From assembly GCF_017813335.1 (NCBI RefSeq), contig NZ_JAGIYY010000002.1:310001-374000 (forward strand): DNA of 64,000 nucleotides. Direction: 5' to 3'. The DNA is from Tianweitania sediminis. Lineage in GTDB: Bacteria; Pseudomonadota; Alphaproteobacteria; Rhizobiales; Rhizobiaceae. The notes beneath the pieces were generated by a model, which did not search any database, was not told the origin of the DNA, and was given only the letters and a program-made list of their open reading frames with translations. The position numbers were made by a program, and so were the translations under genes. Below are positions 35,779-48,717 of this stretch, one piece after another. The number at the start of each line of letters is the position of its first letter. Position 1 is the stretch's first letter.

Positions 35779-37239
35779 GTGAAAGATCCCGAACCCGGCG
35801 CAGGCGCGCCGGCGAACAGGGGGTCGATGCATGGGTCAGAGGTCGCATCGCGCGCCTCCAAGGCTGGCATGTCGCAGGACGCCGGCCGATCCGCAAAGCC
35901 CGCCGGGCCGGCGGCCGTTCCGGCAGATCCGTCATCGAAGCGGCGACGCCGGCGCAAGCGCGGCCGCAAGGGGGGCGGCGAGCTTTCAGCGCGACCACCA
36001 GTTGAAGCCAAGGCACGAAGCGTCAGTGGCGCGGAAGCGCCACCGAAGCCTCCGGCCGGCCGCAAGCGGCGTCGCGGCAAGCACGGCAAGTCATCAGCCG
36101 CGAGCAGCGCACCGAACCCTGCCACGCCAGCGAAGGCGGCAGCAGCGCAGCCTGCCCAGCGGCCAACAACGGCGTCGCAGGTCCGGCTCGCCCCCACCGC
36201 GGGCGTTCGCCCCCGCCCGCACGACGTGCCCGCTTATGCTGCGCTCGATCTCGGCACAAACAACTGTCGCCTGCTTGTGGCCGTTCCCACTCGGTCCGGC
36301 CAGTTTCGGGTCATCGACGCCTTTTCGCGCATCGTGCGGCTGGGCGAGGGCCTCACCGCCACCGGTCGGTTGGGAGAAGCGGCCATGAACCGTGCGGTGG
36401 AAGCCTTGAAGGTTTGTGCCGACAAGCTTGCCGCACGTCAGATCCGTCGTGCGCGGCTGATTGCAACCGAGGCCTGTCGGTCGGCCGAGAATGGCGCAGA
36501 GTTCCTGGAGCGGGTGCGTCGCGAAACGGGGCTCGAACTGGAAATCATCGACCGCGAAACGGAAGCACGCCTCGCCGTTTCCGGCTGCGGTTCGCTGGTG
36601 GAGCGCGGCACAAAGGCGGTGGTGTTGTTTGACATCGGCGGTGGCTCGTCGGAAATCGCGCTGGTTGATGTGTCCGGCGACCGGCGCCCGCGGCTTGCCC
36701 GCCACATCGTCGCGTGGACCTCGCTTCCGGTGGGCGTGGTATCGCTCGCCGAGCGCTTTGGCGGACAAACGGTGACGCCGGCCATTTTCGACGCCATGGT
36801 GGCCGATGTCGCAGGAATGCTGGATCGCTTCGCGGATCGCGGCAAGCTGGGCGACCTGGCTGCCGGCCCAGACTTTCATCTGCTTGGCACATCGGGCACT
36901 GTCACGACATTGGCTGGCGTGCATCTGGGTTTGGAGCGCTACGACCGTCGCCGCGTTGATGGTTTGTGGCTGGAAAAAGAGAATGTCGACGCCATGATTG
37001 CCAAGCTGGTTTCCTGGGATTTTGCGCAGCGCGTGGCGAACCCCTGCATCGGACCCGATCGCGCGGATCTGGTGCTGGCCGGCTGCGCGATCCTGGAAGC
37101 CATCCGCCAGGTTTGGCCTTCGCAGCGGTTGCGCGTCGCCGACCGCGGCTTGCGGGAAGGCATCTTGAGCGAGCTAATGGGCGATGACGGCGCCTGGCGG
37201 CGCCCGAACAACCCCGCCAACACGGCGGTTGCCCGATGA
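35779..37239 (+). CDS. ppx: Ppx/GppA-family exopolyphosphatase / pppGpp phosphatase with basic N-terminal extension
   Basis: This 486-residue protein hydrolyses polyphosphate or pppGpp. The actin-like ATPase fold starts near residue 153 with [16 protein letters not shown] (phosphate 1 loop) and has [14 protein letters not shown] (phosphate 2) and [14 protein letters not shown]. Before this is about 150 residues of low-complexity sequence with two Arg/Lys clusters ([27 protein letters not shown]) and Ala/Pro-rich linkers. A GTG at 35779 preceded by GGAAGG at seven bases was chosen; TTG codons upstream and an ATG at 35827 are alternatives. It overlaps rlmE by four bases. Confidence 0.88.
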   Translation: MKDPEPGAGAPANRGSMHGSEVASRASKAGMSQDAGRSAKPAGPAAVPADPSSKRRRRRKRGRKGGGELSARPPVEAKARSVSGAEAPPKPPAGRKRRRGKHGKSSAASSAPNPATPAKAAAAQPAQRPTTASQVRLAPTAGVRPRPHDVPAYAALDLGTNNCRLLVAVPTRSGQFRVIDAFSRIVRLGEGLTATGRLGEAAMNRAVEALKVCADKLAARQIRRARLIATEACRSAENGAEFLERVRRETGLELEIIDRETEARLAVSGCGSLVERGTKAVVLFDIGGGSSEIALVDVSGDRRPRLARHIVAWTSLPVGVVSLAERFGGQTVTPAIFDAMVADVAGMLDRFADRGKLGDLAAGPDFHLLGTSGTVTTLAGVHLGLERYDRRRVDGLWLEKENVDAMIAKLVSWDFAQRVANPCIGPDRADLVLAGCAILEAIRQVWPSQRLRVADRGLREGILSELMGDDGAWRRPNNPANTAVAR

Positions 37240-37976
37240 AGCCCCCGAGTAAGCGCCCCACCACAACCGGCAGCGGCGCCCGCGCGCTGAAGACGCGGAT
37301 CAAGAAGAAGAGCGGGCTAAAAAACTCGTCGCGCCGGTGGCTGGAGCGGCACCTTAATGATCCGTATGTGCACCGTTCCAAAATGGAGGGATATCGTGCG
37401 CGCTCAGCCTACAAGCTGATCGAGATCGATGATCGCCATCATATCCTCAAGAAGGGCCAACGGGTGATCGACCTCGGTGCGGCGCCGGGTGGCTGGTGCC
37501 AGGTCGCCGTCGGGCGCGTTGGATCGAGTGACGACGACAAGCGGGTTGTCGGCATCGACTATCTCGAGATGGACCAGCTGCCCGGCGTCACGCTCCTGCA
37601 AATGGACTTCCTCGATGACGATGCCCCGGCTCGGCTGATGGAAGCGCTCGGCGGGTCACCCGACGTGGTCCTGTCGGACATGGCCGCGCCCACCACCGGC
37701 CACCGCCGCACCGACCACATCCGCACGATGCATTTGTGTGAGGTCGCCGCGGATTTTGCCATTTCGGTGCTGAAGCCCGGTGGGCATTTCCTGGCAAAGA
37801 CGTTTCAGGGCGGCACCGAAAACGACCTGCTCGACCGGCTGAAAAAGAACTTCAAGTCAGTCCATCACGTGAAGCCGCCGGCGTCTCGCGACGAATCCGT
37901 GGAGCTTTATCTTCTGGCTCGCGACTTCAAGGGGCGGGCGGCAGAGCCGGCAGAAGCGCCGGAAGACCAGAGCTAA
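37236..37976 (+). CDS. rlmE: 23S rRNA 2'-O-ribose U2552 methyltransferase
   Basis: RlmE (FtsJ/RrmJ) methylates U2552 in the A loop of 23S rRNA at a late step of 50S assembly. The 246-residue protein shows [20 protein letters not shown], the K-D-K-E region ([41 protein letters not shown]) and the SAM-binding [15 protein letters not shown]. It is co-translated with ppx (ATGA overlap), a pairing common in Rhizobiales. Its stop overlaps by four bases the end of the convergent MFS gene, leaving no room for a terminator. Confidence 0.95.
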   Translation: MKPPSKRPTTTGSGARALKTRIKKKSGLKNSSRRWLERHLNDPYVHRSKMEGYRARSAYKLIEIDDRHHILKKGQRVIDLGAAPGGWCQVAVGRVGSSDDDKRVVGIDYLEMDQLPGVTLLQMDFLDDDAPARLMEALGGSPDVVLSDMAAPTTGHRRTDHIRTMHLCEVAADFAISVLKPGGHFLAKTFQGGTENDLLDRLKKNFKSVHHVKPPASRDESVELYLLARDFKGRAAEPAEAPEDQS

Positions 37977-39394
37977 ACCACCGGTGGCTGCTGGGCGAGC
38001 GGATCGCGGACCGGGGGTTGCGCGCGATGCCCTGAAACGTCGCTGCCGGCATTCCGGTCAAGCCGCAGGAATGGCAGGATCGCCAGCATGGCTAGAAGCC
38101 CAACGACGGTGAACGCAACCGCAAATGTTTGGTGACTGAGGGGCGCGCCGTTGAAGATCGGCGCGACCTCGAGGATTGCGCCGGCAATCGCCACGCCGAT
38201 CGCAATTGAAATCTGCTGCGAAGCCGCCGAAATCGCCGTCGCTGGTCCTGCTTCCTTGCCGTCGATCTCGGCAAACACCAGGGCGTTGGCCGAGGTGAAG
38301 AATAGCGATCGGAAGAAGCCTGCTGCTACGAGAACAACAATGATCACGAGGTGTGGCGTATCCGGCGTGAAGAAGCCGTTGGCGATGATCAGCGCGCCGC
38401 CAATCAAGGCTGTGGCAATCAGCACCATCTGGAAGCCGAACCACCGCAACAACGTGGGCGCCAGGAACTTCATCATCAACGCGCCGCCGGCCGACGCAAA
38501 GGTCAGCAGACCCGATTGAAACGGCGTCAGCTTGAACACAAGTTGGAAAAACAACGGCAGCAGGAAAGGGATGGCGCCGATCCCGAAGCGAAACAGGGTT
38601 CCGCCGAGAACCGCACGTCGGAACACCGGCTTTCGGAACAGGGTCAGGTCGAGAATCGGCGCCGGATGCCGCTTTGCGTGTGGCAGGTAAAGAAGGCCGG
38701 CAAGGAGACCGACAAGGATCGTGGCCACGCCAACCCAGATCGGCAGAACCGGCAAACTGACCACCGACAAGCCGAACACCAGACCCGAAGCCGCAAGGCC
38801 GGCCAGCACGAAGCCGGCGGTGTCGATGCCTTCGCCCTTGATGCCCGGCATGTCCGGCAAGATGCGCCCGGCGAAAAAGATCCCGGCAAGGCCGATCGGC
38901 ACGTTGATCAGGAAGATCCAGTGCCAGGTGAAATAGGTGGTGATGAAGCCGCCAACAGGCGGCCCGACAAGCGGCCCCACGAGGGCGGGGATGGTGAGCA
39001 ATGCCATGGCATTGATGAGTTCGGACTTGCTTGTGGCGCGCACCAGCACGAGGCGCGCCACCGGCGTCATCATCGCGCCGCCCATCCCCTGAAGGAAGCG
39101 CGCGCCAACAAAAGCGCCGAGGGAGCCAGCGAAGGCGCAGGCGATGGAGCCGATCACGAAAACGCCGATTGCGCTGCGAAAGATGTTCTTGGCGCCGTAG
39201 CGGTCTGCCATCCAGCCGCTTACGGGAATGAAGATCGCAACCGAAACAAGGTAGGCGGTGAGGGCAAGCTTCAGCGCAATGGGGCTCGTGTCGATGTCGC
39301 GCGCGATCGCCGGCAGCGAGGTCGAGATCACAGTGGAGTCCATCTGCTCCATGAACAGCGCCACGGCGAGCACCAGCGGCAAGGAACGCTTCAT
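37973..39394 (-). CDS. MFS drug/proton antiporter, DHA2 (EmrB/QacA) family
   Basis: This 473-residue protein has about 14 hydrophobic segments. The start [31 protein letters not shown] matches DHA2 transporters, with the [12 protein letters not shown] loop after helix 2-3 and [29 protein letters not shown] (motif C and the family-specific H-W-R/I-F-x-I-N-x-P). Such pumps export lipophilic toxic compounds. It is a single gene, divergent from ddl and convergent with rlmE. Confidence 0.92.
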   Translation of the reverse strand: MKRSLPLVLAVALFMEQMDSTVISTSLPAIARDIDTSPIALKLALTAYLVSVAIFIPVSGWMADRYGAKNIFRSAIGVFVIGSIACAFAGSLGAFVGARFLQGMGGAMMTPVARLVLVRATSKSELINAMALLTIPALVGPLVGPPVGGFITTYFTWHWIFLINVPIGLAGIFFAGRILPDMPGIKGEGIDTAGFVLAGLAASGLVFGLSVVSLPVLPIWVGVATILVGLLAGLLYLPHAKRHPAPILDLTLFRKPVFRRAVLGGTLFRFGIGAIPFLLPLFFQLVFKLTPFQSGLLTFASAGGALMMKFLAPTLLRWFGFQMVLIATALIGGALIIANGFFTPDTPHLVIIVVLVAAGFFRSLFFTSANALVFAEIDGKEAGPATAISAASQQISIAIGVAIAGAILEVAPIFNGAPLSHQTFAVAFTVVGLLAMLAILPFLRLDRNAGSDVSGHRAQPPVRDPLAQQPPVV

Positions 39395-39643
39395 TTGGAC
39401 AGTTGCCTCCGGGCGGCGAGGAGGCGCAAGAGGCGAAAGATCGGCACCATCGCTCCCAAACTTTCCGCGGCCGCCCGGAAGTCAATGCCACGCATCGGCT
39501 GAGTGGTGGTCCAAGGTGGAGCGATCGGCGCAAGCGTAGATGCAACTGGAAAGAACTTCTTTACCATGCGCACCCGAGTGTCCGCGCGTCCGACGTCGCA
39601 CAGCTGCGCGGACTTTGTTGCATTCGAAAGAGGCGAGAACAGC

Positions 39644-40723
39644 ATGGCGGACGGTTCGGCAAAACGACTACGAATGGCGGTTCTGTTCGGTGGGCGGTCG
39701 GCCGAACATGACGTTTCGATCCTTTCGGCGACGAACGTCCTGCGCGCTCTGGATCCCGAAAAATACGATGCGGTGCCGATTTTCGTGACGCGCGATGGAC
39801 GCTGGCTCTTGAGTCGCTTCGCGGATGGCGACCTCACTCGACCCACCGAAGGAACGGAGCTTTGCCTCCTGCCTGGAGGGAAAGGTCGGATGCTTGCTGT
39901 GACGCCGGGAGAAGCGTCTCAGGAACTTCCCCCCGTCGGCGCCATCTTCCCGGTTCTCCACGGGCTGCACGGGGAAGACGGGTCCGTGCAAGGCCTGGCT
40001 GCCGTGGCGCGCGTGCCGCTGGTTGGCTGCGGGATACTCGGCTCCGCAACCGCTCTCGACAAGAGCATGGCCAAGCGCCTTCTAGGCGAGGCGGGCCTGC
40101 CCGTTGCTCGATGGGTGACGGTAAACGCTGCGAATGTGCCACCCTTCTCCGCTCTGAAGGAGCGGCTTGGCTTGCCGTTGTTCATCAAGCCGGCGCGCCA
40201 GGGCTCCTCCGTTGGCGTCAGCAAGGTAGTGGCGGAGGCTGGATACCAACACGCCTTCACCGAAGGCTTCAAGCACGACACAACGCTCCTTGTGGAGGAG
40301 TTCGTCGATGGCCGCGAGATTGAGTGCAGCGTGCTCGAAGATGCGGACGGAACGCGTTTCGTGTCCCGACCGGGAGAGATCGTGCCCGCGGAAAGCCACG
40401 GCTTCTACAGCTATGATGCCAAATATACAGACGCCGATGGAGCGACGCTGAACGTTCCCGCTGACCTGCCTGCCGAGGTCGAAGGCCAGATGCGCGAAAT
40501 GGCCGATCGTGCTTTCCACGCCCTGGGGTGCGATGGGATGGCCCGCGTGGATTTCTTTGTCACAAACGAGATGCGGCTGATCGTCAACGAGGTGAACACG
40601 ATCCCGGGCTTCACGGACATCAGCATGTACGCAAAGGCCATGGCGGCAAGCGGCATCCCTTATGCCGAGGTGATCGACCGTTTGGTGGCGCAAGGTCTCG
40701 CAAGGGCGGCCCGTGAGCACTAG
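39644..40723 (+). CDS. ddl: D-alanine-D-alanine ligase
   Basis: Ddl joins two D-alanines for peptidoglycan precursor synthesis. The 359-residue protein has FGGRSAEHDVSILSA at the N-terminus, PVLHGLHGEDGSVQG, FIKPARQGSSVGVSKV, EEFVDGREIECSVLE and the metal-binding RVDFFVTNEMRLIVNEVNTIPGFTDISMY. This is the longer DdlA-like form. It is separate from the ftsQ/murB cluster where rhizobia usually keep ddlB, so it may be a second copy. The ATG at 39644 follows GAGGCGAG; an in-frame ATG at 39566 would add 26 residues. Confidence 0.94.
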   Translation: MADGSAKRLRMAVLFGGRSAEHDVSILSATNVLRALDPEKYDAVPIFVTRDGRWLLSRFADGDLTRPTEGTELCLLPGGKGRMLAVTPGEASQELPPVGAIFPVLHGLHGEDGSVQGLAAVARVPLVGCGILGSATALDKSMAKRLLGEAGLPVARWVTVNAANVPPFSALKERLGLPLFIKPARQGSSVGVSKVVAEAGYQHAFTEGFKHDTTLLVEEFVDGREIECSVLEDADGTRFVSRPGEIVPAESHGFYSYDAKYTDADGATLNVPADLPAEVEGQMREMADRAFHALGCDGMARVDFFVTNEMRLIVNEVNTIPGFTDISMYAKAMAASGIPYAEVIDRLVAQGLARAAREH

Positions 40724-40803
40724 ACGCGTCACTTTGCTGTGAGGCCGATTGCCACGTCATAGGAAGCGGGTAGCTTTCCCTCATCATCAAAAGGGAGAGT
40801 TCC

Positions 40804-41790
40804 ATGCTTGGCTCGATCGACCGTCGCACGCTTTTCAAGGCTGGCGCTTTCGCCGGAACGGCCGCCTTGGCCGCCCCCCAGCTCATGACGCGAGCAGCTT
40901 TTGCCGCGGCGCCGCAGAAGCCAGAGGTGGGCAACGCTGGTTTCCACCGTTTCACCCTCGGCAACTTCGAGGTCACGGTGATCCTTGACGGCATGCGCCC
41001 CGGCGACGGTCCGCATCCGACCTTCGGCGCGAACCAGCCTGCGGAGGAAGTGGAAGCGTTGATGGTGGAAAACTTCCTTCCGCCCAAGCGCATGGTCAAC
41101 ATGTTCAATCCCGTTCTGGTGAACACCGGCTCGGAACTGATCCTGTTCGACACCGGCATGGGCCCTGCCGGGCGCGAAGCCGGGCTGGGGCAGCTGACGC
41201 GCCGCATGGCAGATTCCGGCTATTCGCCTTCGGACGTGACGACGGTGGTGATCACCCACATGCATGGCGACCACATCAACGGTTTGATGGAAGGCGATCA
41301 ACCGGCCTTCATCGGCGCCCGCTATGTCGCCGGCCAGACGGAATATGATTTCTGGACGTCGCCTGATCGCGCCGGCACGCCGGCGGAAGGCAATGCAAAG
41401 GCAGTCCAATCCAAGGTTGTCCCGTTGAAGGACAAGATGACCTTCATCGAAGACAACGCGCAGGTTGCGCCTGGTATCACGGCGATGGCGGCGACGGGCC
41501 ATACGCCCGGCCACATGGTGTTCATGCTGGAAAGCGAAGGACGCAACCTTCTTCTGACGGCGGACACAGCCAATCATTTCGTGGCCTCGCTGCAGCGGCC
41601 GGACTGGGAAGTATCCTTCGACATGAACAAGGAGCAGGCTGCCGAAACCCGCAAACGGATCTTCGGAATGCTAGCATCCGACCGGATGCCCTTTATCGGC
41701 TATCACATGCCACATCCGTCAGTGGGCTTCGTGGAGCCCCTCGACACCGGCTTCCGCTTTGTGCCGGCGACCTACCAGTTCGCTGTCTAG
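40804..41790 (+). CDS. Tat-exported MBL-fold metallo-hydrolase
   Basis: This 328-residue protein begins with a twin-arginine signal (SIDRRTLFKAGAFAGTAALAAP), so it is probably folded with its metals and exported to the periplasm. The metallo-beta-lactamase motif H-x-H-x-D-H is seen in VVITHMHGDHINGL near residue 158, followed by AATGHTPGHMVFM and TADTANHF as further ligands. Closest in pattern to lactonase/MBL hydrolases of broad type; a quorum-signal lactonase role is possible but not shown. An AGGGAGAG ribosome binding site lies just before the ATG. Confidence 0.88.
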   Translation: MLGSIDRRTLFKAGAFAGTAALAAPQLMTRAAFAAAPQKPEVGNAGFHRFTLGNFEVTVILDGMRPGDGPHPTFGANQPAEEVEALMVENFLPPKRMVNMFNPVLVNTGSELILFDTGMGPAGREAGLGQLTRRMADSGYSPSDVTTVVITHMHGDHINGLMEGDQPAFIGARYVAGQTEYDFWTSPDRAGTPAEGNAKAVQSKVVPLKDKMTFIEDNAQVAPGITAMAATGHTPGHMVFMLESEGRNLLLTADTANHFVASLQRPDWEVSFDMNKEQAAETRKRIFGMLASDRMPFIGYHMPHPSVGFVEPLDTGFRFVPATYQFAV

Positions 41791-41798
41791 CCTGCTGT

Positions 41799-41827
41799 GG
41801 GAAGACGCCTTGGCGCGTCTTCCCTTT
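41799..41827 (+). terminator. Rho-independent terminator after the metallo-hydrolase gene
   Basis: A 10-base perfect stem (GGGAAGACGC with GCGTCTTCCC), a six-base loop and a short TTT run lie nine bases after the stop codon. Confidence 0.75.
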
Positions 41828-41937
41828 GCCGGGCCAGCGTGGTAGCAGCCACTGCCATTCTCCACACGGAAGAACGAACTGGCCTTTGCGTTTCGTAGAA
41901 GGCTGGCTCTTCTCATCCCGTTACGCAAGGGTTGGCC

Positions 41938-43440
41938 ATGGCACGCATCATCGAAACCATTACGGGCGCGCATGCGCTGACGTTCGACGACGTGCTGTTG
42001 CAGCCCGGTCATTCCGAAGTGATGCCGGGTCAAACGGATATCCGCACCCGGATCGCCCATGACATCGAACTGAACCTTCCGATCCTGTCAGCGGCCATGG
42101 ACACCGTGACGGAAGCCCGGCTGGCGATTGCGATGGCGCAGGCTGGCGGCATCGGCGTCGTTCACCGCAACTTCACGCCGGTTGAGCAGGCCGAACAGGT
42201 GCGTCAGGTCAAGAAGTTCGAATCGGGCATGGTGGTCAACCCGGTGACGATCGGGCCGGACGCAACGCTGGCCGATGCGCTTTCCCTGATGAAGGTGCAT
42301 GGCATTTCCGGCATTCCCGTGGTGGAAAATGCCGGACTTGGCGGGCCCAAGATCGGCCGGCTGCTTGGCATCCTCACGAATCGCGACGTGCGGTTCGCGT
42401 CCGATCCCCGCCAGAAGGTCCACGAACTGATGACGAAGGAAAACCTCGTCACGGTTAAGGACAATGTCAGCCAGGACGAAGCCAAGCGCCTGCTGCACCA
42501 GCGTCGGATCGAGAAGCTGCTCGTGGTGGATGACCAAGGCATCTGCGTGGGGTTGATCACGGTCAAGGACATTGAGAAGTCGCAGCTCAACCCGCATGCG
42601 TCCAAGGACGCGCAGGGTCGCCTGCGCGTTGCGGCGGCAACCACCGTCGGCGCCGACGGATTGGAGCGTGCGGAGCGGCTGATCGATGCGGGTGTCGACC
42701 TTCTCGTGATCGACACCGCTCATGGTCACTCGCAGCGCGTGCTGGACGCCGTTTCGGCAGCCAAGAAGATGTCCAACTCGGTGCGGATCATGGCCGGCAA
42801 TGTCGCCACGGCCGACGGCACGAAGGCGCTAATCGACGCCGGAGCGGATGCGGTGAAGGTGGGCATTGGCCCCGGCTCGATCTGCACCACGCGAATCGTG
42901 GCCGGCGTTGGCGTGCCGCAGCTTTCGGCGGTGATGGCGGCGGCGGAAGAAGCCGACAAGCAGAACGTGTCGGTGATCGCCGATGGTGGCATCAAATATT
43001 CCGGCGATCTCGCCAAGGCATTAGCGGCCGGGGCAGGCGCGGCCATGGTCGGCTCGCTGCTGGCAGGCACCGAAGAAAGCCCGGGCGAAGTTTACCTGCA
43101 TCAGGGGCGCTCCTTCAAAGCCTATCGCGGCATGGGCTCCGTTGGCGCCATGGCGCGCGGCTCGGCCGATCGCTACTTCCAGGCTGAAGTACGCGATACG
43201 CTGAAGCTTGTGCCGGAAGGCATCGAAGGGCAGGTGCCTTATAAGGGCCCCGTATCTGGCGTCCTGCACCAGCTCGCCGGCGGTTTGCGCGCTGCCATGG
43301 GCTATGTCGGTGCGCCCAATCTTCAGGAACTGCGCGAGCGCGCAACCTTCGTGCGGATCTCCAGCGCGGGGCTGCGGGAAAGCCATGCCCATGACGTCAC
43401 CATCACGCGGGAAAGCCCGAATTACCCAGGCGTGATGTAA
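41938..43440 (+). CDS. guaB: Inosine-5'-monophosphate dehydrogenase
   Basis: GuaB oxidises IMP to XMP with NAD+, the committed step to GMP; GuaA, which takes the next step, is encoded at 50181. The 500-residue protein starts [20 protein letters not shown] and has two CBS domains (about 95-210) inserted in the TIM barrel, the catalytic cysteine in [18 protein letters not shown] and the flap [16 protein letters not shown]. The ATG at 41938 was chosen; an in-frame TTG two codons earlier has no advantage. Confidence 0.97.
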   Translation: MARIIETITGAHALTFDDVLLQPGHSEVMPGQTDIRTRIAHDIELNLPILSAAMDTVTEARLAIAMAQAGGIGVVHRNFTPVEQAEQVRQVKKFESGMVVNPVTIGPDATLADALSLMKVHGISGIPVVENAGLGGPKIGRLLGILTNRDVRFASDPRQKVHELMTKENLVTVKDNVSQDEAKRLLHQRRIEKLLVVDDQGICVGLITVKDIEKSQLNPHASKDAQGRLRVAAATTVGADGLERAERLIDAGVDLLVIDTAHGHSQRVLDAVSAAKKMSNSVRIMAGNVATADGTKALIDAGADAVKVGIGPGSICTTRIVAGVGVPQLSAVMAAAEEADKQNVSVIADGGIKYSGDLAKALAAGAGAAMVGSLLAGTEESPGEVYLHQGRSFKAYRGMGSVGAMARGSADRYFQAEVRDTLKLVPEGIEGQVPYKGPVSGVLHQLAGGLRAAMGYVGAPNLQELRERATFVRISSAGLRESHAHDVTITRESPNYPGVM

Positions 43441-43454
43441 GGCAGGACGCACGC

Positions 43455-44003
43455 ATGCGCCTCCTGCGCAACCCGATTGTCCTGGCCGTCGCAGCCGTTC
43501 CGGTTGCGCTAATCATGCTGGCGCTGGAATTTCTCTACCTGCGCCCGCTCACCAATGGACAATCGAGCCTGGATTGGCGGTTCGACGGATTCAAGCCGAT
43601 GGAAGCGCTGTCTTGGCTGACCGCACTTGGCCCGCGCGGGCGCGAAGCGCTGCTTGTTTGGCATTATCTAACGGCCGACCTGGTATTTCCTTTTCTCGTG
43701 GGCTTTGCCCTTGCGGGATTCACCTTCTATGCCGCCCGCGAAGTTCCCCGGCTGCGGCAACTCGGCGAGGATCGCCTCCAGCTCCTTTGCATCCTCTGGA
43801 TCGTGCCGTATCTCCTGGCGGATTACGGAAGCAATGGCTTGATTTCTGCCATGTTGATCGATCCGGTCGGCGTGAGCCATTCCTTGATCCGCACGGCGTC
43901 GGTTTTCGTGATCTTGAAGCACCTGTTCTTTGGCATCGGTCTGGTGATGCTGGCCGGACTTGTTTGGTTTGGCCGCCGCGCCCGGTCCTCTGACCGGGCC
44001 TAA
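43455..44003 (+). CDS. Membrane protein of unknown function
   Basis: This 182-residue protein has four clear hydrophobic segments, at about residues 7-28, 70-92, 107-127 and 145-172, and no family I can name. The first may be a signal anchor. It follows guaB by 14 bases and is probably co-transcribed with it. A hairpin (GCCCGGTC, CTCT, GACCGGGC) covers its last codons. Confidence 0.75.
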   Translation: MRLLRNPIVLAVAAVPVALIMLALEFLYLRPLTNGQSSLDWRFDGFKPMEALSWLTALGPRGREALLVWHYLTADLVFPFLVGFALAGFTFYAAREVPRLRQLGEDRLQLLCILWIVPYLLADYGSNGLISAMLIDPVGVSHSLIRTASVFVILKHLFFGIGLVMLAGLVWFGRRARSSDRA

Positions 44004-44043
44004 AAAACGCGTAGGTGCCGACTGCCTGCGAGGTGAGCCGTCT

Positions 44044-44952
44044 TTAGGCGACGTCCGGCGGGCTCAGCCAGATCCTGCGCGTTGCCTCCGCAAGCATCTC
44101 GCATTCCTGGAAACGGATCCCGTTGCGCCTCGCAAACAAGGCTAGGTTCCGCTGGGGAGCCGGTGCTGCGAAGGGAACGACCTTCAAGCCACCGATGGAC
44201 TGTGCCGTGGCAACGGCCATCTCTGGGATCAGGGTCACGCCCATGCCGTTGGCCACCATCTGCATCAACGTGAACAGGCTCGTTGCGCCGAAGCGTTTCA
44301 TCGCAACGGGTTTCACTTGCGTGCAAACAGAAAGCGCCTGTTCGCGCAGGCAATGGCCTTCTTCCAGGAGCATCAGACGTTCCAGGGCCGGACTGTCCGG
44401 CGGAACGGGTGGCGCAACGAAATCTGGATCGGCAGCCGGAACGGCAAGGAAGAAGCTTTCCTCGAACAAGGGCAGGGCAGTGACCTGACGCTCGTCGATG
44501 GGCAGCGCCGCGATGAACGCATCGATCTCGCCTGCCAGCAGCGCTCCGGTGAGATGGGGCGTCAGCGCTTCGCGGAGTTCCAACTGGAAGTCGGGAAAGG
44601 CCTGCCGCAGGGCCGGCAGCAAAGGTGGCAGAAGGTAAGGCGCAATCGTGGGGATCAAGCCCAGACGGAAGCGCCCCTGCATGGTCGGTTGCTGACGGGC
44701 TGTGCTTTCAAATGCTCGCGCGGCATCGAGAATGGTGCGCGCTTGCGGCAACAGCGATCGCCCTTCTTCCGTTAGCGAAACCGCTCTCCGGGCGCGGTTA
44801 AACAAGCGACACCCGAGCACGTCTTCCAGTTCCGCAACCTGCGTCGACAAGGCGGGCTGCGTCACGCCGCAAAGCGTGGCCGCGCGGCCGAAATGGAGCG
44901 TTTCCGAAAGCGCTTCGAAATATTCCAACTGCCGCAGGCTGGTTCGTATCAT
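44044..44952 (-). CDS. oxyR: Peroxide-sensing LysR-type regulator OxyR
   Basis: OxyR senses hydrogen peroxide through a reversible disulfide and activates katG. The 302-residue protein has an N-terminal LysR helix-turn-helix (LRQLEYFEALSETLHFGRAA, QPALSTQVAELEDVLG). Its sensor domain contains EEGHCLREQALSVC, with Cys201 and Cys210 nine residues apart, the same spacing as Cys199/Cys208 of E. coli OxyR. It is divergent from katG, the classic target. A GTG one codon earlier (44955) is an alternative start. Confidence 0.95.
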   Translation of the reverse strand: MIRTSLRQLEYFEALSETLHFGRAATLCGVTQPALSTQVAELEDVLGCRLFNRARRAVSLTEEGRSLLPQARTILDAARAFESTARQQPTMQGRFRLGLIPTIAPYLLPPLLPALRQAFPDFQLELREALTPHLTGALLAGEIDAFIAALPIDERQVTALPLFEESFFLAVPAADPDFVAPPVPPDSPALERLMLLEEGHCLREQALSVCTQVKPVAMKRFGATSLFTLMQMVANGMGVTLIPEMAVATAQSIGGLKVVPFAAPAPQRNLALFARRNGIRFQECEMLAEATRRIWLSPPDVA

Positions 44953-47280
<2,328 letters not shown>

Positions 47281-47304
47281 TGCGCCAGTCCTGACGTGAG
47301 GAAG

Positions 47305-47335
47305 GGCCGGGAGCAATCCCGGCCTTTTCTTTTTC
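47305..47335 (+). terminator. Rho-independent terminator after katG
   Basis: Stem GGCCGGGA / TCCCGGCC, loop GCAA, followed by TTTTCTTTTT, 24 bases past the katG stop. Confidence 0.9.
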
Positions 47336-47392
47336 GGCAAGCGCCGTTAGCTAGGTCGTGAACGGGTCAATCCGAACACGGGAAACACCGAT

Positions 47393-48673
47393 ATGCGTCT
47401 TGGCGGCCGACTTGCGGCAGCAATCGAAGTTCTGTCCGACATGGAAAAGCGCCATCGCCCTGCGGCCGATGCGCTGAAGGACTGGGGCCTGTCGCACCGT
47501 TTTGCAGGCGCCGGTGACCGCGCCGCAATCGGCAACATCGTTTATGACGCGCTGCGGCGCCGCCGTTCCGCAACCTGGCAACTCGACAGCGAAACCCCGC
47601 GGGCGGCAGCCTTCGGCGCGCTGCTTCTGGAGTGGGGCGAAACGCCTGAGAGCCTTGATCGGACGCTTGAGGGGGATCGCTTCGCGCCCGATCCACTGAG
47701 CGAAACCGAAAAAGCAGCGGTGGCGTCCCGCACTCTGGCCCAAGCGCCGGACGATGTCCGCGCCGACAGCCCCGACTGGTGCCAGCCCCATCTCCAACGC
47801 TCTTTTGGTGCCGGTTGGGTGGAGGAAGCGGCCGGATTGGCGGCGCGTCCGCCGCTGGACCTTCGCGTCAACGGTCTGCTGGCCAGCCGCGACAAGGTTG
47901 CGGATGAGCTGGAGGACACCCGGGCGAAGGCGACAGCGATCGCGCCGCTCGGCTTGCGCATCGCGCCGATCGAGGGCTCCGGCCGCCATCCCAACGTGCA
48001 GGTGGAGCCGGCCTTTCAGAAAGGCTGGTTCGAGATACAGGATGAAGGATCGCAGATCGCGGCCACACTGGCAGGCGCCCGCGCCGGCATGCAGGTGCTG
48101 GATTTCTGTGCTGGGGCAGGGGGCAAAACGCTGGCGTTGGCGGCCGACATGGACAACCGCGGCCAGATCTTTGCTTATGATGCGGATAAGTCGCGGCTGG
48201 CGCCGATCTTCGATCGCCTGAAGAGAGCGGAAACGCGCAATGTCCAGGCGATCGCTTCGCTGAACAGCCTGGCGAAGCTTGAGGGCGAAGCCGACCTCGT
48301 GTTGATCGACGCACCTTGCACCGGCTCTGGCACCTGGCGCCGGCGGCCTGATGCCAAGTGGCGCTTGAGCCAGCGGCAGCTTGAAGTACGCGTCGCCGAG
48401 CAGACCGCCATCCTCGACGATGCCGTTCGCTTCGTGAAGCCAGGCGGGCGCATTGCTTATGTCACCTGCTCGGTGTTTGCCGAAGAAAACACAGCGCAGG
48501 TGGAGGGCTTCCTGGCCCGGCATCCGGAATTCAGGCCGCTTGATCATGAAGCGCTGTGGCAGGACCGGCTGGGGCGCGGCAGCGCGCGCTTCATGGAGCA
48601 TGGCATCCTGATGAGCCCCTTGACCACAGGCACGGACGGCTTCTTCTTTGCTGCGCTGGAACGCCGCATCTGA
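47393..48673 (+). CDS. RsmB-like 16S/rRNA m5C methyltransferase
   Basis: This 426-residue protein is a SAM-dependent RNA cytosine-5 methyltransferase of the NOL1/NOP2/Sun (RsmB/RsmF) family. The catalytic part shows QVLDFCAGAGGKTLALA (SAM loop), LVLIDAPCTGSGTWRRRPDAK (first cysteine in the D-A-P-C motif) and IAYVTCSVFAEENTAQV (second, nucleophilic cysteine in T-C-S). The N-terminal part is shorter than the NusB-like domain of E. coli RsmB but keeps the helical start. It lies upstream of tspO. Confidence 0.9.
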   Translation: MRLGGRLAAAIEVLSDMEKRHRPAADALKDWGLSHRFAGAGDRAAIGNIVYDALRRRRSATWQLDSETPRAAAFGALLLEWGETPESLDRTLEGDRFAPDPLSETEKAAVASRTLAQAPDDVRADSPDWCQPHLQRSFGAGWVEEAAGLAARPPLDLRVNGLLASRDKVADELEDTRAKATAIAPLGLRIAPIEGSGRHPNVQVEPAFQKGWFEIQDEGSQIAATLAGARAGMQVLDFCAGAGGKTLALAADMDNRGQIFAYDADKSRLAPIFDRLKRAETRNVQAIASLNSLAKLEGEADLVLIDAPCTGSGTWRRRPDAKWRLSQRQLEVRVAEQTAILDDAVRFVKPGGRIAYVTCSVFAEENTAQVEGFLARHPEFRPLDHEALWQDRLGRGSARFMEHGILMSPLTTGTDGFFFAALERRI

Positions 48674-48717
48674 AGCCGCGATCTGGACGGCTCCGAACGT
48701 GGCGCTAGGTCAAGCGC

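Noticed and set aside
43980-43999. Hairpin at the end of the membrane protein gene as a terminator
   Set aside because: It lies within the last codons and is followed by A residues, not T, on the coding strand.
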